Source: Capitella teleta
Taxonomy: Eukaryota; Annelida; Polychaeta; Capitellidae
Direction: 5' to 3'
DNA: 64,000 nt
Assembly: GCA_000328365.1 (NCBI GenBank)
Contig: KB299856.1
Coordinates: forward strand, 181,166 to 245,165
Both the position numbers and the translations under genes were made by a program. The notes under the pieces were generated by a model that saw only the letters and a list, made by a program, of their open reading frames with translations, made no database searches and was not told where the DNA came from. Positions within the stretch are counted from its first letter, which is position 1. Every line of letters starts with the position of its first letter. Below are positions 11,933 to 23,110 of this stretch, in pieces.

Positions 11933-12209
11933 GGTGTACAGCTAAAATCTAGTGGCAGCTTCAAATTAATTTTAATATAAATATTGCGAATTGTTGTATT
12001 TCTGTGTTCTGCTTTCTTTCCTTCCAGTTCCCCGTACCGTACTTATTAAAATATTTTCGGTTGGGGAATTAAGGCTTCTCCGCTAATTCTACGCCTTTGA
12101 AGTCTTGGAGGATGTGTTTCGTTCTGTAGGTTCCAGCCATAGTCAGTACAGCCCATAGAGTTTGTACCCTAAATTTTTTCAAGTAGGTACTGAGCTGGTT
12201 GATGAAAGG
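11933..12209. other. 3' flank of the IPT gene
   Basis: Presumed 3'UTR and flank. No clear polyadenylation signal could be tied to the gene; no other feature seen. Confidence 0.35.
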
Positions 12210-12351
12210 GAGTGATAATATTATTACTTTTATTCGTAATGCTGTGGTGGGCACAGGGTTTAATAAATACGAACCGGGGTAATTGCCCCATCGTGAATCG
12301 AACACACGATCCTTTAGAAGTCCGCTATACCACTGCACCATCGTGGCCTCC
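12210..12351 (-). mobile_element. tRNA-derived SINE (tRNA-Arg-like head)
   Basis: On the minus strand the sequence starts GGAGGCCACGATGGTGCAGT, an acceptor/D-arm-like stretch with an A-box. It continues through an anticodon-like loop CTTCTAA (TCT) to a B-box-like GTGTTCGATTC closed by CGTG/CACG. The bases after the T arm do not pair with GGAGGCC, so this is not a functional tRNA. A GGGG/CCCC hairpin and an A/T-rich tail follow, as in SINEs. Confidence 0.65.
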
Positions 12352-12650
12352 TATGCACTGCACGGTATGTATAAAATTTATACGCCATGCAAAGGTGGCT
12401 GTGATTAATCGCGCATCTGCTTTTCTTGAAACTACAAGTATTGGTTTCATTTCCTTTCATCTGGCAACACAATCCAAAGCTATTTTTAGATTTTGACAAC
12501 CTCAGTGGAACCTACGTGTGTCGATTTCACTTCAAAGACCATGTGACAAATTTTCGCGCACATCTGATATACATATGTACACGTAAATTTGGAAATAAAA
12601 TTTTCAAATCTTATCAAGTTCTAAATTTTAAATCTAGTGCCGTTTCATGT

Positions 12651-12684
<34 letters not shown>

Positions 12685-14079
12685 CAAGATTTGTTATAAT
12701 AATTATGTCTTCGGTGATTTTTACCATACATGTAATGTGCGCAGATTATATTAGTATTATGTATCAAGCGAATAAAATGCATTAATGATCTGTTGCCAAT
12801 ACATTATGACAAGTATGACAGTAGAATTACTTTAGATTGCTGCATGATGAAGCTGACGTTACAATTTGAGATCCGTTTGTCCTTACAGGTTACTGATTTG
12901 AATTTGAAGGGCCCTGTTGATTTTCAAGAACCAAATTGGCTTACTCGGAATGGCTTAAATGAATGCTGGTGGAGGGTTAGCTCTTCTGTTTTTATTCAGT
13001 ATATATTATTATTGTACAGAGCACGGAGCAGTAAGCCCCCCTTTATTCTGAACGACGAAATTGAAGTTTCATAACGTATGATGTTACTATAGTATTGTTC
13101 TTGCGTTTGTTAAAAAGTGCGTTATGACTACGAAAACATAAATTTCTTGGGTCTTCTGATCACGTGTGAAAACAGGTTTGAAAACAGGTATAATCTGTTA
13201 ATGTTACAATTTAGAATCGATTTAGTTTTTTGTACGTAATTCCGACTCAGAATATAGTCCAAAGGGCTTCTAAAATGCAATTCTCGGTGTGTGGTCGATT
13301 TATAGCTAATTCCCATACCCCTACCAATGGTGGAATACCTGCCAAGAACTTTAGCATCAATACAATCCTTCCAATGCCCTGAGTAGATATATACCCCATC
13401 TTATTATATTCAACCGGAATGGGTGATTGGAATAATCTACTCGGGGCACCTGGACGGTTGTTTTGATGATTTTTGTTGATGAATAAATCATGTAACATAC
13501 ATGAAAACCCATCTCCGTGACCGCGCCTTGGTGGAGGGAGATATGAGTCATTACGCGCTTTTTACAGACGCAAGAACAATAGCGGGGTCAGTCTAAACAC
13601 ATAAAACTTCGCAAAGCTTGCACCCCACGGGTCACGTGACTGTGTTGTACGTAAAACTATATTGACTTGTCGATCTGTTAACCCGAATTATCCCAATACG
13701 CCGCAGTTGTAGGCGTGACTCAATTTGTTACATAGTAGTATGTAACAATACAGCCCTATCTTGGTTGTTCCTCTTTATAATTATTACGATTTCAAATTCA
13801 TAGCGCATCGAATACATTATGATTTTCACAACTCAAAACCCACAAGCATTCACTATCATAACGCCCCCTGGACAGAACCCGAATGTTCATGCTTTGATCG
13901 CAAAATGGGAAGTAGAGAAAAAAAAAAGGAGATAAAAAGATTAATCGAGCATCCCGCAGGCAGCTGGGGTTGTTGAGGTTTTTCCCTTCATAGCAATCGA
14001 AGAACACTTAGAGGCGGAGTGCGCTATGATGAATAACACTTGAGATCGACGACTTATCAATCCGTTGTCTCCCTCCCGC
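12352..14079. other. Intergenic, no gene seen
   Basis: Contains a 30-base T run at 12653-12682, possibly the poly(A) tail of a minus-strand retroposed copy whose body I could not identify, and a palindromic GTCACGTGAC E-box near 13631. No coding family recognised. Confidence 0.45.
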
Positions 14080-14200
14080 AGTCATCGAAATGCCAACTGC
14101 AAGCCAGCACCGCGACCTTCGAATGATCGCACATCCGGCATCATGCTCGGCTGGGGGCTTCAACCTACCACCCTCGTGTAGTCTTATCAGTTTAGCTATC
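14080..14200 (-). mobile_element. Possible tRNA-like SINE relic
   Basis: The minus strand reads CTGGATAGCTAAACTGATAA (A-box-like) and, about 30 bases on, GGTAGGTTGAAGCCCCC (B-box-like). Spacing fits a tRNA-derived promoter, but both boxes are degenerate and no terminal duplication was found. Confidence 0.3.
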
Positions 14201-16819
14201 CAGTACAACTTAGTCTCAGTGAATGCGCAGTTATCACTTGGGCTGACATCCTTATTTCTTAATGGTTCGCATGAACTCTGCCTGCATGATTACATGTCAC
14301 AGATAAATCTGTGATATCCGGATCAATAAACCGATTCCCTGCGGCTCCCTCATCCACCTCCTCTAGGGTTGTGCTATTCGGGTGAGAAATAGGCCCTTTC
14401 TCTTCAGCTATGTTTCTGGGATTCCGCGAAGGAAGAAAAAGGACTGTTCTTGGAGAGAAACTCTTGATTGTGAATAATCGTGCTTACATCTTTATTCCGT
14501 GTACTTGTGATGCTTCATTGCACCCTGGTGTCACTGGGGGTAATACCGTACCGATGTATATACCCCATAGTGCCCAACAAACCGAGAAATAACCCACCCT
14601 TCCCTCGTCTCAACTCAACATAATAATATCACATTCCAAGAAACAACCCAGGATTCAACCCCAGTTTGACCCCCGACCCAAATGGAGTTAATCAAAGCAT
14701 CCAACCAATCCCTTCACCTCGATTAGACCCCGAGCTCCTTGAAGGCAATACTAATCAGCATGATAGACGACCATATCAATAGAAGCGATTGATATACAAC
14801 ACCTCTTGAACTTCTCACGCAGTTCTCATAACTAATCCTACCTCGTGCTTAAGTTGTGATGAAAATTTAAGATAAAGAAACAGACATGATGCTATGACAC
14901 ACAATGCTTGCTTATTGTTCCACAAACATCATTAATCAAGCAATATACGAGAGGCGCGCGCTGATCATTCTGGGTACAGCAGGGGTGCAAGTTTTTCTGG
15001 GCATGGGATCTTCTAGCGCTATCTGTGCTGGGCAGGTGGTATCGCATTAGATAGGACCATTCTGATTTAGAAGGAAGTCTCGAGATTATATATATATAAC
15101 TTATTGATCAAAACTACACGGAGATACAATGTTTATCTCGCAGATGCATGATCTCTTCAACGCATGCATTAATTGTGCAAAACGAACAAGCAATCATGGT
15201 ATGCAGTACATGAGTTTCGTGAATTTCATGATTTCTATTATATAAACATCATTGTCGCGAATAATTGCTGGGTTAATGATGCTTAAGGTTTGCTCTTCTG
15301 TGATGTGATATTGCAGCTCAAGAAGTGTATAATTATAGGCTGCATGAGTTACAGGTACCAAGAAATACGCTCACACAAGAGCGCACACCTGCGGTTCTAT
15401 AGTTACATGTAGTCAAAACAAACTAAATGGCACGCTTCTCGTGTTTTGAAGGGAGAGAATCTGGAAGGGGATTGAGCGGAATTCGATCGATGCAGCGATT
15501 GATGAGGACAGTCAATAATTTGCGAGGTGATCATTGCCGCGAATGGGATCCAAAGATGAAAGAGCTATGCGCAAGCGGATGCCTATTTAGAGTTGCTCAT
15601 ATTACCCACCATAAAGTAATTGTTCCTTGTAATTAAATATCGATGTACAGCTGTGCATCTATGGCACATGCATTCGCAATGAAAACTGCATAAACAATAC
15701 TGGTCAAGTGGCTGTGTTTGTGGAGAGGTTTGCACCTAAACCACATGCTAATTAGATTGAGCAGTTGGTAAATAAACCCACAGGTGTCGTATATAAAAAC
15801 TGAGGAGAAAATCTGGACTCTTCACAATCACACCTGAATGATCGTGCTTTTCTGTGGTTTTGACATGTAAGGCTTACTCTTATGTAATCACTTAACATTC
15901 GCCCGCCAGGAGGCGGAGCATACAGATGAGCTTTGACTTTTCAAAACGACTTAAAGTCGCCATTAAAAGTGAAGAATGCAGCATTGTGAGAGGCTTTTGA
16001 TAGATCGTCAGGGCGAAATAATAGCCTTCATTGGTGTTATTTTAGAATCTGGTTGTGGGAAACTCTCCGTCGTGGATGATTTATGCGCTGAATGCGTTGG
16101 TGAAGGTTGTTTTTCGCGTGGGGGTTTTATATTCATGAGCGACTGACAGCAATGACCGCTATTTGCCGGTGATGGATGCCTTTGAAATGGGCATGCACGC
16201 AGCCTATGACTCATTTGGCGAGGAGTCATTTGCAATCCCACTGAGAATCAACGTTGTGCCTCGCTGCTCAAAGCGTTGGTCAGTTGCATAAGCAGGACAT
16301 TTGTGCGTCGGATCTTTCGAGAAGTGTTTGGGAAACGCTGATCGAGGTTATTGGGAAGAGTTTTATAAGCAATGCTTAGCAACAAACGTTCTCTTGAGTG
16401 CTGTGTTGGATTGGAGTCATTCCCCCCTGCCCCCGCGAATAAATAAACACCATCCCGTTGATACATTGATCTAAGACTAGAGTTGCTATCTTGCATTATC
16501 TCTTCTGTTCGCTGCATTCTTGGGATGAATATCAGATGTTATGTTGTGGATATCGGCCGCTGATAGCAGCACCGACCGATACTATTCCGAGCGGCGGCGC
16601 TCAGCGCTCTGCTTTCGAGAGGGCGCGCAGAGACTTTTACTTGCGGTTAAGAAGTCGGTGCGAAACGCAGCGAGGCAGAAAGCGCTCAGGACGCCGTCGA
16701 GAGAGGACCATGTAAACGAGGTGTGCGCGTCGGTTATTGCCTTCCTTACAGCTCTCACTCAACTTGTGAGGAGGAGAAAAAAAATACATTGATAGTGACA
16801 TTGTTGTGAAATCTTCACC
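14201..16819. other. Region upstream of Frizzled
   Basis: No coding region recognised. The 300 bases before the Frizzled start are GC-richer and probably hold its promoter and 5'UTR, but I see no clear TATA box there. A TATATAAA word lies at about 15790. Confidence 0.4.
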
Positions 16820-18649
16820 ATGCAGCACGTGTTGGCTTCGTTGTTATTGGTGAGTTACGTCATTGCAGCCGATGGATATCAACACAGTATCACTTACGGA
16901 CGCTGCGAGCGCATCACCATCCCAATGTGCCGGGATATGCGCTACAACATGACGCGCATGCCCAACTTGATCGGACACACGAGTCAGAAGGACGCCGAAC
17001 AGCAAATCCGCGAATTCATCCCTCTTGTTCAGATTCGATGCTCGAAACTTGTCAAGTTTTTCCTGTGTTCGCTCTACGCTCCGATGTGCACGGAACAAGT
17101 CGACGAGACCCTGGTCGTCCCTGCATGCAGATCGATGTGCCTGGAAGTCAAGTCGAAATGTGAGCCTATCATGACCCGATTCAGCTTCAACTGGCCGAGC
17201 GTCTTGGATTGCAGTAAGCTTCCCCTAAAGAGCGACCGTACGAATCTCTGCATGGATGCTCCAAACATGGACGAACCAGAATTGGCTTCTGATGACGCTT
17301 ATCTTTCTGGAGGAGTGACGCCCAACGCCGAGTGGTTGCACCTTCTGGAAGCACTTCAGGGTCGAGTTGTCAGCTCGACTCCCTCGGGAATGGTGCAGAG
17401 TGGAAAGGGGCCAACGTGCTCTGAACGTTTTGTGTACGTCGAGAAACCAGGCAACAATCAAACGTGTTCTCCGCGCTGCAATATGGATGTTTACTTTAGA
17501 CAAGAGGACAAGAAATTCGCGGAAGTATGGATGCTCGTTTGGGCTTCGCTCTGCTTAGCCTCGACCCTGGTCACTGTGCTGACCTTCCTCATCGATTCGA
17601 CTCGCTTCAAGTACCCTGAGCGACCGATAATCTTTCTGTCGATGTGCTACACCATCTACTCGCTAGCATACCTTGCCAGGGCTTTCCTCGGTCCCGACAC
17701 CATTGCGTGTGACAGCAACAAGCACGGAGAGAAATTCATCATCCAGGAGGGCCTGGAGAGTACCTGGTGCATCCTCGTTTTCCTTGTCCTCTACTTCTTC
17801 GGGATGGCATCCTCCATCTGGTGGGTGGTCCTCACCCTGACCTGGTACCTGGCAGCTGGACGCAAGTGGGGTCGCGAGGCTATCCAGTCTCTCAGCAGCT
17901 ACTTCCATCTGGCCGCCTGGGCAGTGCCCGCCATCAAGACCATCGTCATCTTGACAATGCGTCGCGTCGACGGCGATGAGCTGACTGGGCTGTGCTATGT
18001 CGGCAACCAGGACCAGTCCGCTCTGGTTGGCTTCGTCCTTGTGCCCCTCTTCGCCTACCTCTTCATCGGAACTGCGTTCATCCTCGCCGGGTTCCTCGCC
18101 ATGTTCCGTATCCGACACAACCTCAAACAAGACGGCACCAACATCAGGAAACTGGAACAGCTCATGGCTAAGCTGGGCGTCTTCTCTGTGCTGTACACTG
18201 TACCTGCTACCTGTGTGATTGGGTGTCACCTATACGAACACATGAACAGTGATCACTGGCGCCAGCAAGCCATGCAGAAAGACTGCCGTATTGGCCGAAC
18301 GGGCCCCAAAGCAGGTCAACTGGACTGCTCCCTTGACGCGTCCATCCCGACTGTCGAGGTGTACATGCTAAAGATCTTCATGTCGATGGTGGTAGGCATC
18401 ACCAGTGGCATGTGGGTCTGGTCGTCCAAGTCGCTGAGCTCGTGGAATAACTTCATCTGCGGCACAGTGCTCAACAGGAAGGCGACACATGCCACCAAGA
18501 TGCAGCAGCCGCACGCCGGCAGCCCACCAAAAACCATCATAGCCCCAGCGCAAGGAGCTCCACCTCGCAGCCAGATTTACTACCAACAGTGTGCTAGCGA
18601 CATGGCGTCACCTCTACCTTCGCTAGGACAGCCTGTGGCTCGGCTCTGA
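16820..18649 (+). CDS. fzd: Frizzled-family Wnt receptor, single exon
   Basis: 609-residue intronless gene. Residues 1-19 form a signal peptide. Residues 29 to about 145 are the cysteine-rich Wnt-binding domain with its ten cysteines (YGRC, PMC, IRC, FLC, PMC, PAC, SMC, SKC, LDC, NLC). A linker of about 90 residues leads to seven membrane segments from about residue 235 to 530, with the family signatures W(V/L)VLTLTWYLAAGRKWG and AWAVPAIKTI. Frizzleds bind Wnt ligands and recruit Dishevelled at the plasma membrane. The Dishevelled-binding KTxxxW motif after TM7 is here KSLSSW (residues 537-542), a conservative Thr to Ser change. The C-tail is about 67 residues, rich in Pro/Gln, with no classical PDZ-binding end (ends PVARL). 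Codon use is GC-rich compared with its surroundings. The start is the first ATG with a signal peptide directly behind it. Confidence 0.97.
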   Translation: MQHVLASLLLVSYVIAADGYQHSITYGRCERITIPMCRDMRYNMTRMPNLIGHTSQKDAEQQIREFIPLVQIRCSKLVKFFLCSLYAPMCTEQVDETLVVPACRSMCLEVKSKCEPIMTRFSFNWPSVLDCSKLPLKSDRTNLCMDAPNMDEPELASDDAYLSGGVTPNAEWLHLLEALQGRVVSSTPSGMVQSGKGPTCSERFVYVEKPGNNQTCSPRCNMDVYFRQEDKKFAEVWMLVWASLCLASTLVTVLTFLIDSTRFKYPERPIIFLSMCYTIYSLAYLARAFLGPDTIACDSNKHGEKFIIQEGLESTWCILVFLVLYFFGMASSIWWVVLTLTWYLAAGRKWGREAIQSLSSYFHLAAWAVPAIKTIVILTMRRVDGDELTGLCYVGNQDQSALVGFVLVPLFAYLFIGTAFILAGFLAMFRIRHNLKQDGTNIRKLEQLMAKLGVFSVLYTVPATCVIGCHLYEHMNSDHWRQQAMQKDCRIGRTGPKAGQLDCSLDASIPTVEVYMLKIFMSMVVGITSGMWVWSSKSLSSWNNFICGTVLNRKATHATKMQQPHAGSPPKTIIAPAQGAPPRSQIYYQQCASDMASPLPSLGQPVARL

Positions 18650-18949
18650 AGCACCACACTGATGATGAGCGGCTGTTGAGGCCAAGATCTCATTTAACCA
18701 AACAGACAAGTTGCAGACGCCGATGCAGGAACCGCTATAGCTCTCTGGTTTAAAGTCGTTAGCGCGGGTGGATCTGCGCGAGGCGTTTGTAAGGAAGAAT
18801 CTCAAACCCATGAAAAACAATGACTGCTCTTTGTGTGAGAGTGAGTGTGTTCAGACATTGTGTATAGCGTGTATTTAAAATGTGTGAATGTTGAATGCCA
18901 AAATAGACTCCCCTGGATTCCACTGGTTACCTTATTATGTCATTTTCGT

Positions 18950-18957
18950 GTAATAAA
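18950..18957 (+). terminator. Frizzled polyadenylation signal
   Basis: AATAAA about 300 bases after the Frizzled stop codon, in a T/G-rich context. It is the first good hexamer downstream. Confidence 0.6.
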
Positions 18958-21900
18958 CCGGACTCAATATGATTCGGCTCATTAGTTTTATTGCTGTGTT
19001 CTTATAAAGCCGACCATGGACATGTTTTTGCTTGCGTTTGACTCGAAGTTTTACAGAAGAAAGACCTCCACTCTCGCCTTCTGTTATCCTCTGCAAGTGG
19101 CCTAGATGGTGATGGCTTTTTGGCAAGAGTTGAAAACCAAGTTCGTGAATCTTACACTGGAGATCAAAGGGAACGGCGGCGGACGGTGTATTCATTGCTT
19201 GATAGCTCGATAGCTAAGGGCTACACAGTGCCTCGCTTTGTGTGCCTCCGACGACAGTCGACCGTAATTGCCATTGGCCCTGTTTAGCTCCTTTCGTACA
19301 CTGATCCCGCAGCCAGCCGACAGCAATAATTGCCAGGTTTGAATCACACAAAAGACAAGCAAACATCGTGAAGAAGAAGAAGAAGAAGAAGCGATGTGCA
19401 CCTTTCAAATCTGACTTCCTTTACCATTGTGCCTCGAGGCAAGAGTTACTTCTTTCTGTATACAGAACGTGCTTTCTGTCGGCTGACGGCGGCGTCCTGC
19501 GGTTCGTGGCGGTGCCAAGTACAAGTGACCCTTAGGGGTTAAAGTTCATAGGTCAGAGCGGTCATCGAGAAGAGTAGGACACCTGCGAAGGTCGTTAATC
19601 TCATAGGGAGAGGGAGAGATCACAGAAGAGGGCGCTGTTGTGTATGGCATTCCCCGAATGACTCTTTCAGCTGGATCCCCATGAGGCAGACGCGTCAACA
19701 ATGTTTGGTATTGAGTACCACATACGTAATGTGCTACATTACCACATAATTGCGGTCCATACAGATATCAACACTACATTTTCGGTTGAGAAAATATAGG
19801 GCCTTTGAGTAATTGGCTTTCTCCTCGTGTATGCATATAGGCGCGGTTTCTTTTAGTTTATCAAATATTTTTCTCCTCTGAGTTTAAAACAAAGCAGCCT
19901 GAGCAATTGGAGAACGGGTGATGAATGCGTAATGGCCTCAAACCCTCGGGCAGATGAGTGCAAAGCTGAAAGCATAAATAATCCCCTCGATTTCTCTCTC
20001 GCCGTAAGTAGATGCAGGAGTCATGACTCGTGAGGTCCTTCATATATCATGCAGCCACCAACTGACGGCGAGAGCGAATAACAATTCTATGATGAATTAA
20101 GGATAAAAAAAATCCACCTCACGGCGGGTTTTCTGATTCGTTGATTTGATTGTCAAAAAGCAAGAAAGAAAAGAAAGAAAACTGTTTCTCTACTATTTTT
20201 CTAGCCAATTTCAGACGCTTAAATAGCAGTGAATTTACGACTTCGAGGTTAAATGTCATTTAGAAGTTGGCCTGAAAGGGAGAATATATGCACGGTTTCT
20301 TTTGAACAGAAGAATCTTGCAATTTTATGTTTTAGCTCCCTCGTTGTGCGCATAATAACCCAATTCGTGAGCCTTGAGAACTTCTGGCATCCAATTAAAC
20401 TGAGCGTGGGTTAAGGTATCACATTCACCCAATGTTGCCTTTTGGGACGAAACCTCTCTTTGACAGTTTGTATAACGAGATGGATGCGATGTGATCAATC
20501 ACAAATTTCACTGAACCCCCTACCCCACACAGATCGAGTAAGGGGGTGGGGAGGGTTTAATGAAGGAAAAATATTTTGAACCCATTTAATTGTGAAAAGG
20601 GGCTGTTTTCTGATAGCAAAGCTTTAATTGCTTTTTAATGCCATGGCACCAGACCTCTAATTGCCCCGGGTCTGTACAAATATTTGCTTTAAATAAGAGT
20701 CATTATTTATGAATCAAGCTACCGGTTGTGTGTTACGTAATCTCTGACTTCGTCGTAGAGTAAATATTGGGCCTGTATCGCATCAAGGGAAGAGAGGTCC
20801 TCTGCTCAGATGTCAGCCAGGAAGACAAATGTCGTCGACTCAATTGCCTTGATGATGGAAGCGACACAGGGGAGGTTGCCCCCACCAAATACCACGCATG
20901 TGAGGGATGACTCCTTCCCCCTCAGATATCACTACATCACCCAGATTGATTCAACGGATCGATTTCCCTTCAATACTCCTCCAACCGAGAGAGATATTCA
21001 AAGTACTTTAGCAACATTGCTGATAAAAATGCCGCATCTTGAGCTCTTGGCTCGCGTCTTGAATGAGTGAGTCACCAATGCGATTAAGCTGCATGAGTCT
21101 GGTAGCACTGGCTTCACAGAGAGGTCAAAGGTTAATGCGGTCATTATTCTGTCGTTAACTGGACGCGACTCTTGCTTGATATAGAACGAGATAAAACGTG
21201 GCTGCGAAGTAATTACAGCCACAACAGCAGAGAGACCAGCGCATCTGCTCTTCTCTCAAGTCTGTGAATATAAGTAACATCGGCGATGTTGTTCAATCAC
21301 CAACTATTGATCATAACGAGCCAATATGGACCTTTTACGACCGATTGTAAAGGGCTAATCGGTGGATTCGGCTCATAAACTGCGCTGCATTTGCATATTC
21401 TGAAATCCACAGCCGAGTTCCCTTGTAAAGCCCTCTTCTGCGGATATTAACCCAAATAACACACACCTTAAAACATCATTAGCATACCAGAAGCAGATGG
21501 GTTGAAGGCAGTTGGGTGCGGCTTCATTTGCATATATTATTATAATGAGGCGGTCAGTGAATTTTGTTTTAAATGCAGAAGTTATGTTCTCGTAATCACA
21601 GAGCAATTTATATTCAACTCGTGCTGCTCTATGCATATTACATGTTTTTGTTGAGTTGTGGATGATTTTATTATGCTAATTATATGCTAATATTTGAGCC
21701 TTAGGCTATAGCCTCTGTACTTGTGCAAATGTGACCACTCGAGGCTTCTAAGAAAAGGGAGTTCATTTGTAATTCACCTAGTGCCGTTCACACAAAATTG
21801 GTTGCACGTGTGTTCTCTATGTTATATGTTTATGCAAATTGAATCTCAGTTCAATGATTTTTTCACCGCCAAATCTCTCTTTAAATAGTTAATTATTTTT

Positions 21901-22330
21901 CTTGCATTTATACACCAGAACTCTGAGTTGATCTGTACGCATTTTCAATTAAAACATGTAATCCTTAATTATACATGTAAAGGCAGGCGCTACTTGTTTG
22001 ATCTCACAAGATTCACATTTCGAAAGCCAAACAGACATAAAGCCTTGTGAACCGAACAATTCTCTCTCGCACACAAGCGACTCTTCTTCGGGACCATTTT
22101 TATTCGCTTTGAGATGTAAGGAATGTGATTAAAAGTTTCTTTGTCGTTTAAACGTTCCCAGTCATCCATCTTGTCAAGGTGTCAAAGAGAAGCAATGGTT
22201 GATGATGCTGGCGAAGGTTCAAACAGGACGATTCGATTATGGCCAAAGAAATGGAGAAACCACGGAATACACGAAGCATCTCAAAATAATGATTCACATT
22301 AGAGGCGTTGATCGGCTGATATGCTGACTA
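18958..22330. other. Gene-poor region
   Basis: No gene recognised. Holds an (AAG)n run at 19371-19390, a pair of opposing C-rich and G-rich stretches at 20515-20560 that could fold back, and scattered short ORFs with no family resemblance (the largest, 86 codons at 20810-21070, is unassigned). Confidence 0.45.
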
Positions 22331-23110
22331 AGAAAAAAGAGAAGAACCAGGACAAGAGGAGACAAGAGGAAGAAGAGGAATATAAGAGAAGGAGAAGAGA
22401 AAGAGGGGAGATAATTAGGGACGAGGAGAAGAGGAGAAAAGGAGAAGAGTAGGAGAAAAGGACGAGTAGAAGAGGAGAGATATGGGAAACGGAGAAGAGG
22501 AGAAGAGGAGAAGAGTAGGAGAAGAGGTGGAGAACTCGAGAAGAGATAAGGGGAAGGGAAGAAAAAAGAAGAGTAGGAGGAGGGGGACAAAGAAAGAGGA
22601 AAACAGGAAGAGAAGAGGAGGAGGGGATGAGGGAAGATGAGAAGATGAAGAGAAGAGGAGGAGGAGAGGAGAAGGAGAGATAAGGGAGGAGAGATGAGGG
22701 AAGAGAAGAGGGGAAGAGGAGGAGAAGAGATAAGAGAAGAGAAGAAGAGGAGGAAAAGAGGAGAAGAGAAGGAGAAGGAGGTATAAGGGAAGAGGAGAAG
22801 AGCAGGAGAAGAGCAAGAGAACTCGAAAAGAGATAAGGGGAAGAGAAGAAGAGGAGGAGGAGAGGAGAAGGGAGATGAGGGAAGAGAAGAAGAGAAGAGG
22901 ATGAGGGAAGATAAGGGAAGAGGAGAAGAGGAGGAGGGAAGATATGGAAAAAGAAGGCGAACTCGAGAAGAGTTAATGGGAAGGGAAGAAAAGGGGAAGA
23001 GGAGAAGAGAATATACGGAGAAGAGGAGAAGAAGAGGAGGAGAGGAGGAGGAGGAGGGGACCCAAGGAGGAGACAATGAGGAGAAGAGGAGGAGGTTCTG
23101 GAGATGACAG
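22331..23110 (+). repeat. 780-base polypurine (GGAGAAGA) tract
   Basis: The plus strand is almost only G and A for about 780 bases, built of irregular GAGGAGAAGAG units with very few pyrimidines. The Ser/Leu/Pro open frames of 133-326 codons on the minus strand are composition artefacts. Mirror-symmetric stretches could form triplex (H-DNA). Confidence 0.95.

Noticed and set aside
12286-12351. Functional tRNA-Arg gene on the minus strand
   Set aside because: A- and B-boxes are present, but the 3' acceptor strand does not pair with the 5' end; a SINE head explains it better.
17663-18229. 188-codon minus-strand frame in Frizzled
   Set aside because: Antisense shadow of the seven-membrane-segment coding region.
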